From assembly GCA_012934845.2 (NCBI GenBank), contig WNNJ02001721.1:33844-97843 (forward strand): a stretch of 64,000 nucleotides of DNA, given 5' to 3'. The position numbers and the translations under genes were made by a program. A model generated the notes under the pieces. That model was not told the origin of the DNA and ran no database searches. It worked only from the letters and a program-made list of their open reading frames with translations. Every line of letters starts with the position of its first letter. Within the stretch, counting starts at the first letter, position 1. Origin of the DNA: Pomphorhynchus laevis. Taxonomy: Eukaryota > Acanthocephala > Palaeacanthocephala > Echinorhynchida > Pomphorhynchidae. Shown in pieces: positions 1-12,400 of the stretch.

Positions 1-53
1 ATTGGTTTTAATGTTAATGGTGAGAAGGTAATGGTCGGATAGGCCCACATCTT

Positions 54-749
54 TCACAGAAACGGTGCTGCAAGTAGACGATGAACGAACAAAGATGCAA
101 TCAATAATGCCACCTTGGATATGAGTGGATTTAGTAGGGATATATCTGAAGCCAAATCTGATAATGTCTCGAGTAGGTGTGACGAGTGAGCGCATAATGG
201 TCTGTCAAGTCGAATGTTGAGGTCACCAAGAATAATGACGGGAGATGATGTAATGCTTAGGTTAGAGAGCATATCAAAGAGTTCGTCAAAGAATGTAAGA
301 CATGGCGCAGATGAGCCTGGTCGATAGATAAGGGCGAAACAAATTCGTCTACTGAAGTGTATAGCGTTAAAGCACATCAGCTCGTATGACGTAGGGGCAA
401 CTGGAAAGTTTAGAACATGTAACGATATAGCGGACAAAGAAAAGGAAAGTAGACCACCATGGTTAATTCTTCCTGGATCACCATGCCGAGCACGTTCAGC
501 AACGTTTAGGTTAAGCGATACGAATCTTCGAATGGATATGTCGTTTGTGGAATGCCAAGATTCGGTTAGGCAGAGAAGTGAAAGTGAGTTATTTTGGAAG
601 ACTTCGAGAGCAAGTTCAAGTTTGTGGAGTAAGGAACGAATGTTGATGAGACCGATGTTAAGTGAGTAATTAGAAGGAGAATTTAGGGAGGATGATTTGG
701 AGTTAAATGGCGCGAAACAACCCAAGGAAGAGGAGGGAGAATCAGACAA
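54..749 (-). pseudogene. LINE A ORF2 endonuclease domain, truncated
   Basis: Open for about 231 codons. It encodes the N-terminal APE-type endonuclease that nicks target DNA in non-LTR retrotransposition. In order it shows GLINIRSLLHK near residue 32, the catalytic-glutamate motif CLTESWHS near residue 60, an IYRPGSSAP block near residue 140, and ILGDLNIRLDR near residue 172 with the D-x-N active-site pair. The 62.3 kb copy matches across IYRPGSSAP and GDFNIRLDR. After ALLIASLFVH the frame shifts and the downstream SDH catalytic motif is not readable here. The end at 54 is a stop, not a natural C-terminus. Confidence 0.82.
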
Positions 750-1994
750 TTTTCGCCTCGTTGTTGTTTGCGATTTATCATGATGTCATATGAGGGTGGT
801 GATATATTTGGTTGAATTTCGGCGGAGATTAAATGATTTTTTTGCAAACGAATAACTTGGTTATTGCGAATTATAAATTTATGCGAAGGATCCGCCAAAC
901 GTTTTTCGTGTAATTGTTTCCTGAGTAATTTTAGTGCTTTCACCTCAGGTGGTGAGAGATCCGGGCTTACATAAGCGTTGTGAAATCGAGTCGATTCTCT
1001 CAGTTTGTAGGCATTATTCAGAATTGACGTGGTGGTTGCTTTATCAGATGTAACAAGTATCTACGGAGGAATATCTTGACGTTTTGCAGGGAGTCGGCGT
1101 AAATACAAACGACATGTGGATGCACAAGACACGTTCAACGATGCGATAAGATCAGATACTAAAGCAAGATCGTCTGATGAATTAGGTAGTCCACGTATTA
1201 TTACGTTTGACAATCACCGTTGTTGCCTATCATATGCTTGAATTATTGTTAGGGGAGATGTTGATTGACCATCGAATTGAGATGTTGCGAGTACTGAGCG
1301 AGTCACTTCTTTGCGGATAATAGATGCGAAAGTTTGACGAGGTATTGAGAACTCTGGATTAGAAGTTGGCACGGAAGGCGAAGAAGTGAGATTGAGAGAT
1401 TCTATTCTTGTTTGTAGATCATTAATAGAGAAAATTGGCGCTCGCTAACGACTGTTTTAAGTCGGATAATAACTTAGTGGAACATAACCCACACAGAAAA
1501 TCTCGTGTGAAAAATTCCCTGGAAACTTGGCATGGCACTTTTACGGAAGAATATTTCGGACAATCCAACGCGGTACACTTTAAATCTAGTGAAACAAACT
1601 CCCCTTGTGTGATAATAGGTGACAAGGATGGTAATACACAGTTTGGAATCTGTATAGCGCTAGCAGCAAGAGAAGGATTGAATTGCAACACAGAATCTCC
1701 AAGACGAGTTGTTGAGATGTCGTTGTAGAGTAATGTGGAATTTTCACTATTTAGAGGTAGATGACTTTCTACAGATCGTGATCGGTTTATTTCTTTAGAA
1801 TTACCGTTCTCACAGTTTTGAGCATAACAGTCTACGCAAGTACGACCAGCTTTAGCACAGATGCAACTTCGACATATTGAGTTTTTACTGTTACAGGAAC
1901 AGCAACGTGAAGAAGTAGACATTACTCGGTTGGATGTTCTTGAAATAGTTTTGCTTGCATTCGTTTGCTCCATCTGTCGCGGTTCAGTATGCAA
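683..1994 (-). pseudogene. LINE A ORF1 protein with CRC-like and PHD-like Cys motifs, broken
   Basis: Two open blocks belong to one ORF1. Block 1422-1994 has an N-terminal cysteine-rich stretch (residues about 31-64: CCSC, CRSCICAKAGRTC, VDC, NC) resembling the CXC/CRC repeats of tesmin-like proteins. A PHD-like C-terminal half follows (residues about 138-178, with DCP, LCGLC and a Leu-rich start of a coiled coil). Between the blocks, around 1300-1440, the minus strand still reads a FASIIRKEVTRSV segment. Block 683-943 carries the typical ORF1 C-terminus (LRKQLHEKRLADP, FIIRNNQVIRL). ORF1 proteins of this group bind their RNA. Stops and shifts between blocks make it nonfunctional. Confidence 0.68.
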
Positions 1995-2043
1995 TTCTTT
2001 GTATGTTATTGATTGTATTCACTTTAGATTTCAAACTTTGTAA

Positions 2044-2149
2044 GGTGAATAATAATTGTATGTTTAAGCTGTAAATATATTTTGAAGTCAGGGTGATATA
2101 ATACCTTGATGTTATAATTAATACCCTGATAGTCATTAATACTCTGATA
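2044..2149. repeat. AT-rich spacer with three imperfect short repeats
   Basis: Three imperfect copies of a CCTGATRGTYATTAAT-like word lie between about 2105 and 2150. No gene was seen. Confidence 0.4.
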
Positions 2150-2159
2150 GTAAGGTTTT

Positions 2160-2570
2160 TTCCTACTGGAAATGATGACTCCGAAATTCCTAATCTGCTC
2201 CTCGAACTGGTTCTCAATGTAGATAAAATTTGCAAAGCCACATTTCGTCGTCTTGTTTCAAAATATGAAAATTATCCTTCCTGTGTACTCATCACACTTA
2301 CTTCATTATTATTAGTTCAAAAACTAATCAAAGCGGCACACAACATAAGATAAAATGTCACTCGACAGTCGTTTATGTAAATTCCGACCTTTCTAAAGAC
2401 GAGCGAGAAAGATAATTTAAACTTCGCCAACTCCGCCGAACTACCCAGGCAAACGACCCGTCGAAATCAAACGTTATCAGACATGGACGCGTCGTACCTC
2501 TCCCTGTTGCCGCAGAAATGGCATCAACAATTTGACTACCAATAATCTCCGCGGTGTCTTCATTTTCTAT
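2160..2570 (+). pseudogene. LINE B ORF1 C-terminal remnant
   Basis: The plus strand reads a segment with NVDKICKATFRRLVSKYEN (near 2210-2270), a stop, then in shifted frames a VNSDLSKDERE-like and KLRQLRRTTQANDPSK-like stretch and VIRHGRVVPL. That order matches the RRM-like domain and basic C-terminal tail of CR1/Jockey-type ORF1 proteins. I infer the function from position ahead of the endonuclease. At least two frameshifts are present. Confidence 0.55.
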
Positions 2571-3417
2571 CACAAACTTAGGAGATGAACATTACATCTT
2601 ATCTTCCACTACATGTTCTTCTAATTCGAAATTGACAAATTATATTTATAGCATCGATACAGCCATTGTGACTTGTGATCAACCTCCTTCCGTATTAAAT
2701 TCTACTCTAAAAATTCTTAACTACAATGCAGAAAGTATCAAATATTTGCTCTCCATAGGTTTCGTTGTATACATTTCCTCATTTCACGTAATTATTCTAA
2801 CAGAAACGTTATCCTGCGACCCTTGTATCATATCAGGATTTCATTGTCCTGCAACTCTCTTTGGAAGGGGACGGCTGCGAGAAGGCTTGTTGGTTGGTTT
2901 AAATTGTGAATTTTCTACATGGAGTTCAGCAAAAGGTAGCTGTTCGATAGCTGTTGAAACACCCATATGCACATTCGTAGGCTGCTATTTTGCTCCATTG
3001 TCATCAACTACCGAAATAATTGACGAACTCTCTACATTATTTGCACAAATTAGTTTTGATCGCCTAGTTATAATTGCAGGTGATTTGAACAACCATTACA
3101 CTAATCCTCAAAGTACTACACTAAGACTTATATCCAGCTTCCTCTATAATCTTGGATTAACCCTTCAATCGTCTTCGTCAGATGCAACTTACTATAGTTA
3201 TAACGGATCCAGCATCATCGACCTTGTATTTGCATCAACTACCGCACAAGTGACTTTGGATGTAGAAAGTTCGTGGTCGTTTATTCGAAAACATAAGTCA
3301 GTAATTGCCAAAATTGTCATATCACCTCGAGTTCCAATCTCAAAATATGAGATTTTAGATAATCTCATATCTAAATCTAGATATCCCAAAATTCAGTCAG
3401 CGCATCGACATCACTAA
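2554..3417 (+). pseudogene. LINE B ORF2 endonuclease domain
   Basis: An APE-like endonuclease of 287 codons, open but cut from the RT by later stops. Visible motifs: LKILNYNAESIK near residue 47 (the N-terminal Asn motif), IILTETLSC near residue 80 (catalytic Glu), a CTFVGCYFAPLSS block near residue 139, IIAGDLNNHY near residue 172 (the D-x-N pair), SSSDATYYS and IIDLVFAS near residues 208-228. The family nicks target DNA for target-primed reverse transcription. The first ~45 residues overlap ORF1 remains and are probably not part of the protein, so the true start is unclear. Confidence 0.78.
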
Positions 3418-3976
3418 ACTGAATACATTTCGAGTTGACATTGCGAAACGATTACTGGACATTAATGACCTATTGGATAGCTACGTAACCATTTGCAATA
3501 TATTAGCTAGGGCTTGTACGACCAGCTTCAACGTGAGAAATAAGCAATCTTGAGCCATACGGCATCCGCACATTGTTCATTTGCGATCAATTTCAAGACA
3601 ACTATATTCCTACGCAAAACATGATCCCACTGCACGTCAACTATACATAAGTTGGAAACGAGTTTTTTGTGGTCTAATTAAACAGATAAATCTACAGGAG
3701 AAAAAGCTAGTTGAGATGATCGAACTAAAAACACTGAAACGTTTCCATGGAAATTGAACTCGTCTCGGAATGAGTCAGTGATTTCCATCATTTCAATTAA
3801 TGTGTGGGAGTCTCACTTTGAATTATTATACGATTCGTCGACTGTTTCGAATTAAACATATCGTTGTGATAATCCAAACCTTTTTTTGCATAAAGTCCCT
3901 CAATATGTCCTTTCCGCCACACGAGCGAACGTGTTAAACCAAACATTTACCACCACGGAGCTTGAAAGCTGTCCGC

Positions 3977-4037
3977 ATAATATAAATAACCATAAGGCTA
4001 CTATGTAGCCTTATGGTTACATAATATAAATAACCAT
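3977..4037. repeat. Hairpin insertion inside LINE B
   Basis: Positions 3987-4019 form a perfect 15-bp stem (TAACCATAAGGCTAC) with a 3-nt loop. The word ATAATATAAATAACCAT occurs on both sides (3977-3993 and 4020-4037). It interrupts the LINE B connector region and looks like a local duplication with inversion. Confidence 0.7.
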
Positions 4038-4129
4038 CAAACAAATCAAGGATACATTTGAAATGTTAGGTCAGTATTGGACTGAAGTTTTTAACAAGAT
4101 ATTATTCGGATGCGATTTCCCTTAGTCTT

Positions 4130-5485
4130 GGAAGCAATCAATCATTAAGTTACTTTATAAAAACGCGTATGATTCATCCGATCCAAACGCCTACCGTGGT
4201 ATCGCTATCCTCAATCATGCTTATAAATTCTTTGCATCCACGATAACACGCCGCCTTTACATCTATTCCGACAACCTACAACCACCAGAACAACATGGAT
4301 TTCGTCGTGGCCGTTCTACATTGTCGGCCTTATCTGAAGCTCGTGAAATTTTTTTGCCATGATTTCAATCCATCGCTGCCCTTACGCCGTATTCGTCGAT
4401 TTCACCAAAGCCTTTGACAACGTCAATCGCCATTTGCTTCTAGAAAAAAACTCAAAGTTCTGTACAACATATCTGGAATATTTCTCGACACAATACGGAT
4501 GCTTCTGTCACCTAATGAAATACGCATATTCGACAGCATATCTATATCTGCACCCATTATTAATATAAAGGAGTATTACAAGGCGACCCACTTAGTCCTC
4601 TCCTCTTCTCACTTTTTATCGGAGATCTTCCTTCATTTTAAAAAAGACGTCCACCAAATCCAAAACACTTCTTTTTGCCGATGATCTACTGATAATTGCC
4701 GAATCCACTGAAACTTTACAAACCCTACTTGACCAACTTTCATGTGTACTGTTTGCAAAACGACCTCACTAAAAAAAATTTAATAATTTTTCATAATTTT
4801 TTTAGTTAACACACTAAAAACCCAAGCCATAAAATTTCGTCGTGGTGGTCGGCTAGCCCGAACTGACAAGTTATCATTAAACAATCAGCCCATAGAATTC
4901 GTCAATTTGTATAAATATCTTGGTGTTCATCTAACATCTACTTGGTCATTTCGCTTGCACCTAGACCAAACAGCTTGTAAGATCCTTTTATCCACTTTCG
5001 CTTATAAAAAACTTCCTAGTTTATCCTTGCAATGTGCAGATCATTTCTTTAAAGTGATGCTAGAACCAATGATCACTTATTCGTTTCCCGTCATCTGGTC
5101 CGACTTTTCGATTCACAATTTCAGACAACTCGACTCCTGTAAATGGCGCTTCGTCAAAAAGGTACTCGGCTTGTCCCCGAAAATTCACTCTACTCCTCTT
5201 TCTGTTCTCACGTCAATCCGACCTCTATCAATAGATTATCAACAACGTATATGCTTAACAGAATCATTTGCCTTCCAACAACACCTTCAAGAATACATTA
5301 AAAAGATCGATGCCGTCGATACCGAAATATCCACAGCAGCTACTCTATTACAACCTCTTTGGCAACAACCTCAAGCCACTAAAAGACCAATCATCGTTCG
5401 CGCCTACCTTCACGGTTATCATGACAAGCTGTGCTCTATTCACATTCCATGTCATGATCGTTCAATATTCTGTAGCTGTAGATGA
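4130..5485 (+). pseudogene. LINE B reverse transcriptase and C-terminal region, frameshifted
   Basis: Fragments in three frames rebuild a non-LTR reverse transcriptase: YRGIAILNHAYK near 4195, QHGFRRGRSTLSAL near 4290, FVDFTKAFDNVNRH near 4390 (first catalytic Asp), LQGDPLSPLLFSLFIGD near 4570, and FADDLLIIAEST near 4675 (FADD catalytic pair). After an AT-rich insertion near 4775-4805 comes FRRGGRLARTDK, then the open block 4907-5485 with YKYLGVHLTSTWSF, ITYSFPVIWSDF and an LHGYHDKLCSIHIP end. Related copies continue into a CxxC...H/F...C knuckle near 33380 and 39640. It is certainly inactive. Confidence 0.85.
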
Positions 5486-5690
5486 TAACATAATATATCA
5501 ATATTTAAATAGAGTCGGATGCTATAAAATCGTGTTGAAATCAAAGGAAACGATCCCACAAGTATAATCTACCTACCAGTCGTGGCTAATATAACTATTT
5601 TGTTTTCAATTCATGTAATTATTATATGTTTTGCTTTCAGCCCCAGGCCGAGAGGCTGCAGTGGGCATTAATAAATAACTTCTCAGATTA

Positions 5691-5825
5691 ATATTATAAT
5701 ATTATCATAATATTATAAGATAATATCATATTAAAATATCTTATTATGTTATAAGATTATAAAAATGTAATATTATCTCGAAATATAATATTATAATTAA
5801 AAATATCCTATAAGTTTTTGTTTGT
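5691..5825. other. AT-rich low-complexity DNA
   Basis: This stretch holds repeated TAATATTATAAT words. It contains nothing gene-like. Confidence 0.6.
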
Positions 5826-5950
5826 ATGATGTGGCAGCCACGAAAGAATCGACAAAACGATACCAGGTACCGTTACGTCATTATTTTGACTCAACAGTGC
5901 CAGGTACTCCCTACTACTGGATGCAGGGGAGGACCGGCAGACGGCACGAG
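5826..5950 (-). ncRNA. Degenerate hammerhead-like repeat
   Basis: Read on the minus strand, this is a diverged copy of the repeat in the 22.2-22.4 kb palindrome. It shares GCATCCAGTAGT, a GGCACTGTTGAGTCA core (CTGTTGA for CTGATGA), stem II GTCA/TGAC, GTAA where hammerheads have GAAA, a long possible stem III (AACGGTAC/GTATCGTT), then GTC and GATTCTTTCG. Two of the invariant core bases are changed, so it should be inactive. It lies downstream of the last TRPM exon found. Confidence 0.45.
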
Positions 5951-6259
5951 TATGTTAAAAGGTACATAGAGCTAGAGATTATCTAGCAAACTAAGTATTA
6001 GTTTGCTAGCTCTATGTAATTTAGTAATTTTGCAATTTAGTAATTATCAACTTATTATTTTATCCGAATAAACATACGCATGTTTATCATTAATTGAACA
6101 AATATTTATTTGTATTAACTTAATGGAGGTTCCCATTGAGTATAATTCATTTATAGCTTATTGCTATAAATGGATTATAAATCGAAACCGGGTCGTAATT
6201 ATAACTAATAATTATACCGGGTCCTAATTAATTTTAGATATACCCGTAGAATAACTTAC
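5951..6259. other. AT-rich spacer with hairpin
   Basis: Positions 5961-6018 form a hairpin (TACATAGAGCTAG with CTAGCTCTATGTA). Two ACCGGGTC(C/G)TAATTA words lie near 6185-6230. The next TRPM exon was not recognised here. Confidence 0.5.
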
Positions 6260-6450
6260 TTAGTCCTTTGTTGAGTGGCTTTGGTTCTTCACAAATGCGT
6301 CTGTAAATGTATTTAATGATAAATTGACAGAAACTGATAATAACGAATGGTGCCGGAAGTATAGGTTTCGCTTCGTATCTCATCACATAATGGTAACGTT
6401 GAAATTTCCAATATAAAGATGAATTTGAGCTGATTCGTGAAAACGTACTA
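6260..6450 (-). CDS. TRPM exon u (TRP helix)
   Basis: Encodes SLYWKFQRYHYVMRYEAKPI and LPAPFVIISF, matching VWKFQRYQLIM.FHERPVLPPP. A TTTTCAG acceptor and GTAAGT donor frame it, ending in phase 1, so at least one more exon exists. It was not found at lower coordinates. Confidence 0.95.
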
Positions 6451-9400
6451 CTGAAAATTTAAAAACGTAGAAAATCAAAATAAGTTTTCGAATTAGCGAT
6501 TGTGATTAAAAATCAATGACAAATTTAAAAATTAATAGACGTAGGCAATAAATCATTTTGCCTATAAGTTATAGGCAAAATGTAAACTGCCACATTTTTT
6601 AAAAGCTTTTAAAAATGTGGTAGTTTATTGAAAGTAAAATTGAAATAAGAGAAAACTTAAAAAATGCATTGCATATTTATCCGATCTTTATAGTAAATTT
6701 AATGAGTGTAATCTGAAATTACAAGGAGATAATTCTAATACAAACAAAATCAATAATATCATATTGGCTTACTAAATTAATATAACAAATAAAAACAAAA
6801 TCTTGGACACAAAGAAATTATCATTTTCCAAATCTTATAGAAAAAGAAAGGATGAACGCTTAATAGTAAACATTTGATAGCACTTAATGAAGATCCATGT
6901 TTCTACAATAAGGATCCCTGAGTATAAGTATCGAATATATTTTAAGTATCGAATATGCAAACATCAGAAAGAAGAATTAATAGATTTAAAAACCATGAAG
7001 AATTGATCAACAAATCAAGAAATTTGATTATAACAAAATATTTAATTTTTGAATTTCCATGATCTTAATTGGTTTAGCGTAGATTTAGTGATTAGCATAA
7101 AAATCCCGCTTGTCGATGACTGTTTTGCTTGTTATACGATAAATTATTGACAGTTTTTTTTTGTTTACTTCGAAGAATTATGCATTTACTAGCGTAATAG
7201 ATTTAATAGGTCAAATAGATCTGATAGGCTAATAGATTTAATAGGATAACAGTCTAGTCTAATAGACTAGACTGTTAAGTATTTGAGTGTTAATTATTAT
7301 ATCATAATAATCTGATTTTTTATAATCAGTTTAGAATTTTATTTACTTTAGATCAAAGGTTTTAATCTGATGAAATTTATAAATGATGCTTTATATCGTT
7401 TTCAAATTCCGGCATATTAATAGTAAGCATTCTTTCTTGCTCCACCTATTTTCATATGGAAAGTATATTTTTTATATTTACTGGCGAATTTGCATCTGGC
7501 TGAATTTATAAAGGAAATCGTCTGAAATGGTTTAACGCAAAGATTTAAGTTATTTACTTTTATTAAACGAAACTTAATTAGAAGAAATTTAAAAATAGCC
7601 TTTTATATAATATAATAATGATTAACTAAATAATCGGTCGATTAACAATATAATGTAGTCACGTAGGGGCATGCAGTCACCATATATTTTCCGATATCGA
7701 TACTCATTGTCACCTTTCTAATTTTTTAATTAAGTTTAATGCAGTTAATGCAGTCAGCCATTGTCATCACGCCATAAATTAACTAAATAATCGGTCGATC
7801 AACAATATAATGTTTAATGTTAAACGATCAAATGTTAAATATACCTTTAAAATATGCTTTCTTTATAATTAAGAAAGCATATATAATTAAGTCTTTCTTT
7901 ATTATTGAAAAATAAGACAGTCAATTTTGTATGCTAGTAAAAATAAAAAATAATATGTAGAGATAAAAAACAAGACCTATCTTTATAATTTGACACATTT
8001 CGTAGAATAATAATTTTTTAAACAAAATTTTTAAATAAATTAATATTTTGAATTTTTGTTCTTAAAGTGGATCCAAAAGAATAATATAAAAATCTTTTCA
8101 TATAAGATGATTGTCATCATCTTCTAAAATGTTTTTAGAAGAATGTTTTTCTAAAATGTTTTACTTTTAGAAAATTAATTGCATAATTTATAATATATAT
8201 ATTATTATAAATAATATTATATAATATTATTATATATATAATATAATATAATATAACATATTATTTTATTTTAATTATATTTATTTATCATTACATTTAT
8301 AATTACACAATAATTATGTTTAATGCAATGTTTACATTTTAAATTGCGGTTTACTTTTTTACAATTAAACGTTATTTATCTAATTAAACATCATGCTTAT
8401 ATAATTTATAGTTTATAATTTATAATTTATTTATAATTTATAGCTTATTTTATATATTTGTTGTAAACTTTCCATCTTATACTTCAATATCCCTACATTT
8501 TTACATAACCAATTTTTAATTTAATACGCGGATGTTTTATATAAGATCTCTATAATATATAAGATCCTTTCTAGACTCGTAAAATTAACAAATTCAAAAG
8601 ATGTAATTAAAATATGTAATTTAGCATAAATATAATAATCATTACATTATATTACAATATATTAGTAAACTTGTGTAAATGCAAACTAAAATTGTAAATG
8701 GAAGTTATAAATGTTAATTTCCATTTCAAAATGAGTTTAAAATTGCTTAAGATCAATTGAAAATAAATTAAAAACATCATTTCAAATTGAAATTACTTAC
8801 TTAAGCCGTGCAATCAATATACTTAGTAATAACACATTGCACATAATCATGTATATGCTCATCGTAAGAGGGGTTATCCAATGACCTTTCTGACAACCAG
8901 GGCCATTATCTACGCAGATTGCTATAATAACAAAAATAATATATAAAATTATATAACATGCTCTTACGATCTATGTCCGGAGCGTACACTTCACCGTAAA
9001 GCATGTAATACGGTTCCAAGAATATATTCTTTACCAGTGACCATGTAAAATTTTCATTCGGGAACTTGATGCTTTGACGGTTAACTCCAAAGGCCATCAT
9101 AGAGATCAGTAATATTACGACAAACTGTAAAAGATCGATAATCTAAAAGTATAAAAGCAAATATGAATTTTATCTTGAATTTCGTGAGTAGTTTTGCGGT
9201 ACTATAGACAAACAAGAATTTAAACTGAGGACGTGCCGCGTAAGCTAAATTAAATAAAAATTATTTACTACGGGATCGAAATTCTCAATCTAAATTTTTA
9301 GCATCCTTTGCTACTAAATCAAATTGTAATTACATCCCGTTATCGACTTTGCGCACGACAATTTTTAATCTGATTTTATATTTCACCGCAGGACATAAGC

Positions 9401-12400
9401 CGTATTATTCGATTTCATCAAAGTCTTTGATAACGCCAACAGCAATTTGCTTCTCCATAAACTCAAAGTCGACTGTAACATATCAAGAACATTCGAGACA
9501 TTGTTCATCGGTTATGTTACCCAATGAAATACGCATATTCAATAACGTATATATCCGCATCCATCACTTTACATATAATTGTATTGTAAGGCGACTTGTA
9601 ATATAACTTTTTTGATTGTTTATCAGACACCTGCTCTCGTTTTTAAGACATCTACTAAATCTAAAATCCTTTATTCACCGATGACTCCGAATCCAATACA
9701 ATTTTACAGACCCAACTTGAACAATTTCATGTATACTATTTCCAAAACGACCTTACTGTCAACAGACTAATAACCAAAGCCATAAAATTTTATCGTGATG
9801 GTTGTCTCGCATAAAGTGACATTTCGTTTGCAACTCGAACCAAAAGCTTATAAGATTGCTTCATGGACCTTCGTATATAGACAACTGCCTAGGTTATCCT
9901 TAGTCATTGACTAACATTTTTTTAAAATAATGCTATAACCAATGATCACTTACGCTTTGTCAGACTTTTTGATCTACAATTTCAAACCACTCGAGTCATG
10001 TAAATGGCGCTTTGTCAACAAAGGTACTAGGTTTGTTACAAAATATCCACTCGACGCCAATTTCAGCGCTAATGGCAATTCAACCTATCTCTACAATATA
10101 GACTACAAACGACGCAATTGCTTATCGGAATTATCGGCTTTTTAGTGACACTAGCTGCAAATATTTGATAGCAATTTCACGCAACCAAAATACCTATTAT
10201 CGTTCGCACCTACTTTCCGCATCCCTACCATTAACATTCATTAAGTCGTTGTCGCATATTTGCCATCTCCAATATCACTTTTATCGCATTCGCCTAATTC
10301 TTTCATTAATAAAATAGAATTCTTTAGTTAATAAAATATAATTCATTTTTTCGCAAAATAGATAGTCAAACTGCATATTTTATCATGCCTCAGCAACATT
10401 TACTGCGTTCCAATGCTAGCAAATATTCCTGCATAAATATCACTAAACAAAATCGTCATTAATGTTACAGATACGGATCTAAGCACACCTGCAAGTGATT
10501 GTTAATATTTGAACTATTTTATTTTTAATTCATTTTCATGTATATATTGAAACTTATGCTTTCAATTCATATTTTTAACTCATTTACTGCAAAATTTTCT
10601 TTTCGCACCAAACTGGGAGGCTGTAGTGAGCAGCCTTTCGGTTTTATTGAATAAAACACTCCTTTCTTAATATGAAACTGCTCAGTTTAAAATTATTATA
10701 ATAATCTTAGTTTTACTTTATAATCCCACTGCCGCTACGAGCAGTTAATTAATTATTATTAATTTAAGAATATTTACTTATTTAATTCAATTTGGTAAAT
10801 TATATTAAGATGAAATTTAATTTTTGCAACGTTATAGTTAGAAAGTTTTTGAAAAACCTTGCTAGTCGGCAAAACGGAAAGTTAGAACTTACGGTCCGCG
10901 TGGCAATGTGAATGACTGGTCCAATGTGCTTTTCTACAATAAGAAACGAAAACATTCTCAGATACCAGTAGATGATGTTAGTGCAGTATATAACGCGTGC
11001 AGTTGAGATATTTCCTTGACATCGTAAAAGAAAGGCACAGAAGAACATTAGAATAGCGACCGTCTCAAATGTTGTAGAAAAATCAAAAAACGAATTCAGT
11101 CGACGACCATGTTGTCGTATTGGAAATGTCATGAACTAATTAAAAACAAAAAATCGTAGATTTATCATAAATGTAAATGTCAAAAAATTTTCAAAAGATT
11201 ATTTAAATTTATTTTTGTAATTAAAGCTGTCATCAAAGAAAGTATTCTATAGAGTCTTATAAAAACAGCAAATATCAAATTATCGTTGACTTCATTATTA
11301 ACAACGTTGGCTTCATTATTAACAACGCTGATTTCATTACAACAACGTGGACTTCATTATTAACAACGTCAACTTCACTATTAACAACGTCAACTTCATT
11401 ATTAACAACGTTGGCTTCATTATTAACAACGTTGGTTTCGTTATTAAATACGTTGGCTTCATTATTAACAACATTGGCTTCGTTATTAACAACGTTGGCT
11501 TCATTATTAAAACTGTCTCCTCATTGTTAATACTCGTATCCTCATTCCCTAAGCCAACTTTTAATATCCGCGTCTAATTGTCTTTGTGATCTACCAGAAC
11601 ATCTAATTTCTTTGCGCATGTCCCTCAATCCTACCAAATCTAATGTATTATGGATTTTACCCTCCACTGTTTCTGTTTTTCTTCCTTCTCTGTGTCTTCA
11701 GACCACAATTCTTCAGGCTGTAGATAAACTAGTATTTCTAGGTATTCACTTCGACAATAACCTGCATCTCGATACCTTCATTCGTGATAAAACTAGGTCT
11801 TCAAATATTCTACTCCGTGATATTCGTCTCGTCGGAAATTCTCTAGATTTTAGTTCATGTAAATCTCTTATCTCCTCCCTTCTTTACCCACGTATTGATT
11901 ACTGTATTAGTCTTTTCGTCTTCTCTTCAAAGTCATCCCTTAAATCTATTCAGCGACTCATTAACAGTGGTGTGCGCATGCTTTTTCGACTTTGTAAATT
12001 CGATCATATATCTTCCTACTTATCAAAACTTGGATGGCTAAGTATTGAACATCGCGGTCGTTTTCGTCTGCTTTGTCTAACTTATCGCCTTCATTGTAAT
12101 TCTCATTCTTATCTCTATCTCCCAACTCTAAGTGAATCTCGCTATCTTTCTACTCACCTACGTTCTTGTGTTTCTCTTCTGCTACACGTACCTTTTCACT
12201 CAACCAACTTCGGCCGTGGATCCCTACATATCGCTGCTCCTCCCCTTTGGAATTCCCTACCTGATCATCTACGATCTTAATCCTCACTCCAATTTTTCAA
12301 AAAGCAACTAACCTCGATGCTACTAAACGATTAACTTTTTTAATCTGTTTGCTTTGTGGGTTTATAAGCACACAGTCTGTCTGCATTTGCCACATTAAAA

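Larger units (their letters stand above)
1..2043 (-). mobile_element. LINE family A (CR1/L2-like), 3'-cut by window edge
   Basis: A degenerate non-LTR retrotransposon read on the minus strand. ORF1 remains lie at 1994-683 and an apurinic endonuclease domain at 749-54. The reverse transcriptase would lie below position 1. The same family recurs on the plus strand at 11.56-12.42, 57.45-58.9 and 60.54-64.0 kb. The sense strand is strongly pyrimidine-rich compared with the AT-rich surroundings. The family label rests on the ORF1 plus APE-endonuclease layout and on C-terminal motifs in the other copies; L2 and CR1 cannot be separated by eye. The 5' boundary near 2043 is approximate. Confidence 0.8.
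2150..5690 (+). mobile_element. LINE family B, nearly full-length but decayed (copy 1)
   Basis: A plus-strand non-LTR element with ORF1 remains (2160-2570), an endonuclease (2554-3417), a degenerate connector (3418-4130), a reverse transcriptase (4130-4960) and a C-terminal region (to 5485). It ends in a conserved 3' tail around 5640-5690 (GAGAGGCTGCAGTGGG, then AATAAATAACTTCTC). The same tail closes the copy ending near 33690, and a diverged form closes those at 10.69, 39.78, 48.48 and 50.67 kb, so it defines the 3' end. Many stops and frameshifts make it dead. The 5' end is approximate. Confidence 0.85.

Noticed and set aside
1861-2043. Plus-strand open frame over LINE A ORF1 start
   Set aside because: Antisense shadow of the Cys-rich ORF1 block.
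2373-2573. Minus-strand frame over LINE B ORF1
   Set aside because: A shadow of the plus-strand ORF1 remnant, which has recognisable family motifs.
7380-7455. Minus-strand stretch VEQERMLTINMPEFENDI as a TRPM C-terminal exon
   Set aside because: It lies upstream of the TRP-helix exon at 6260-6450 in transcription order and would break the phase; no family match.
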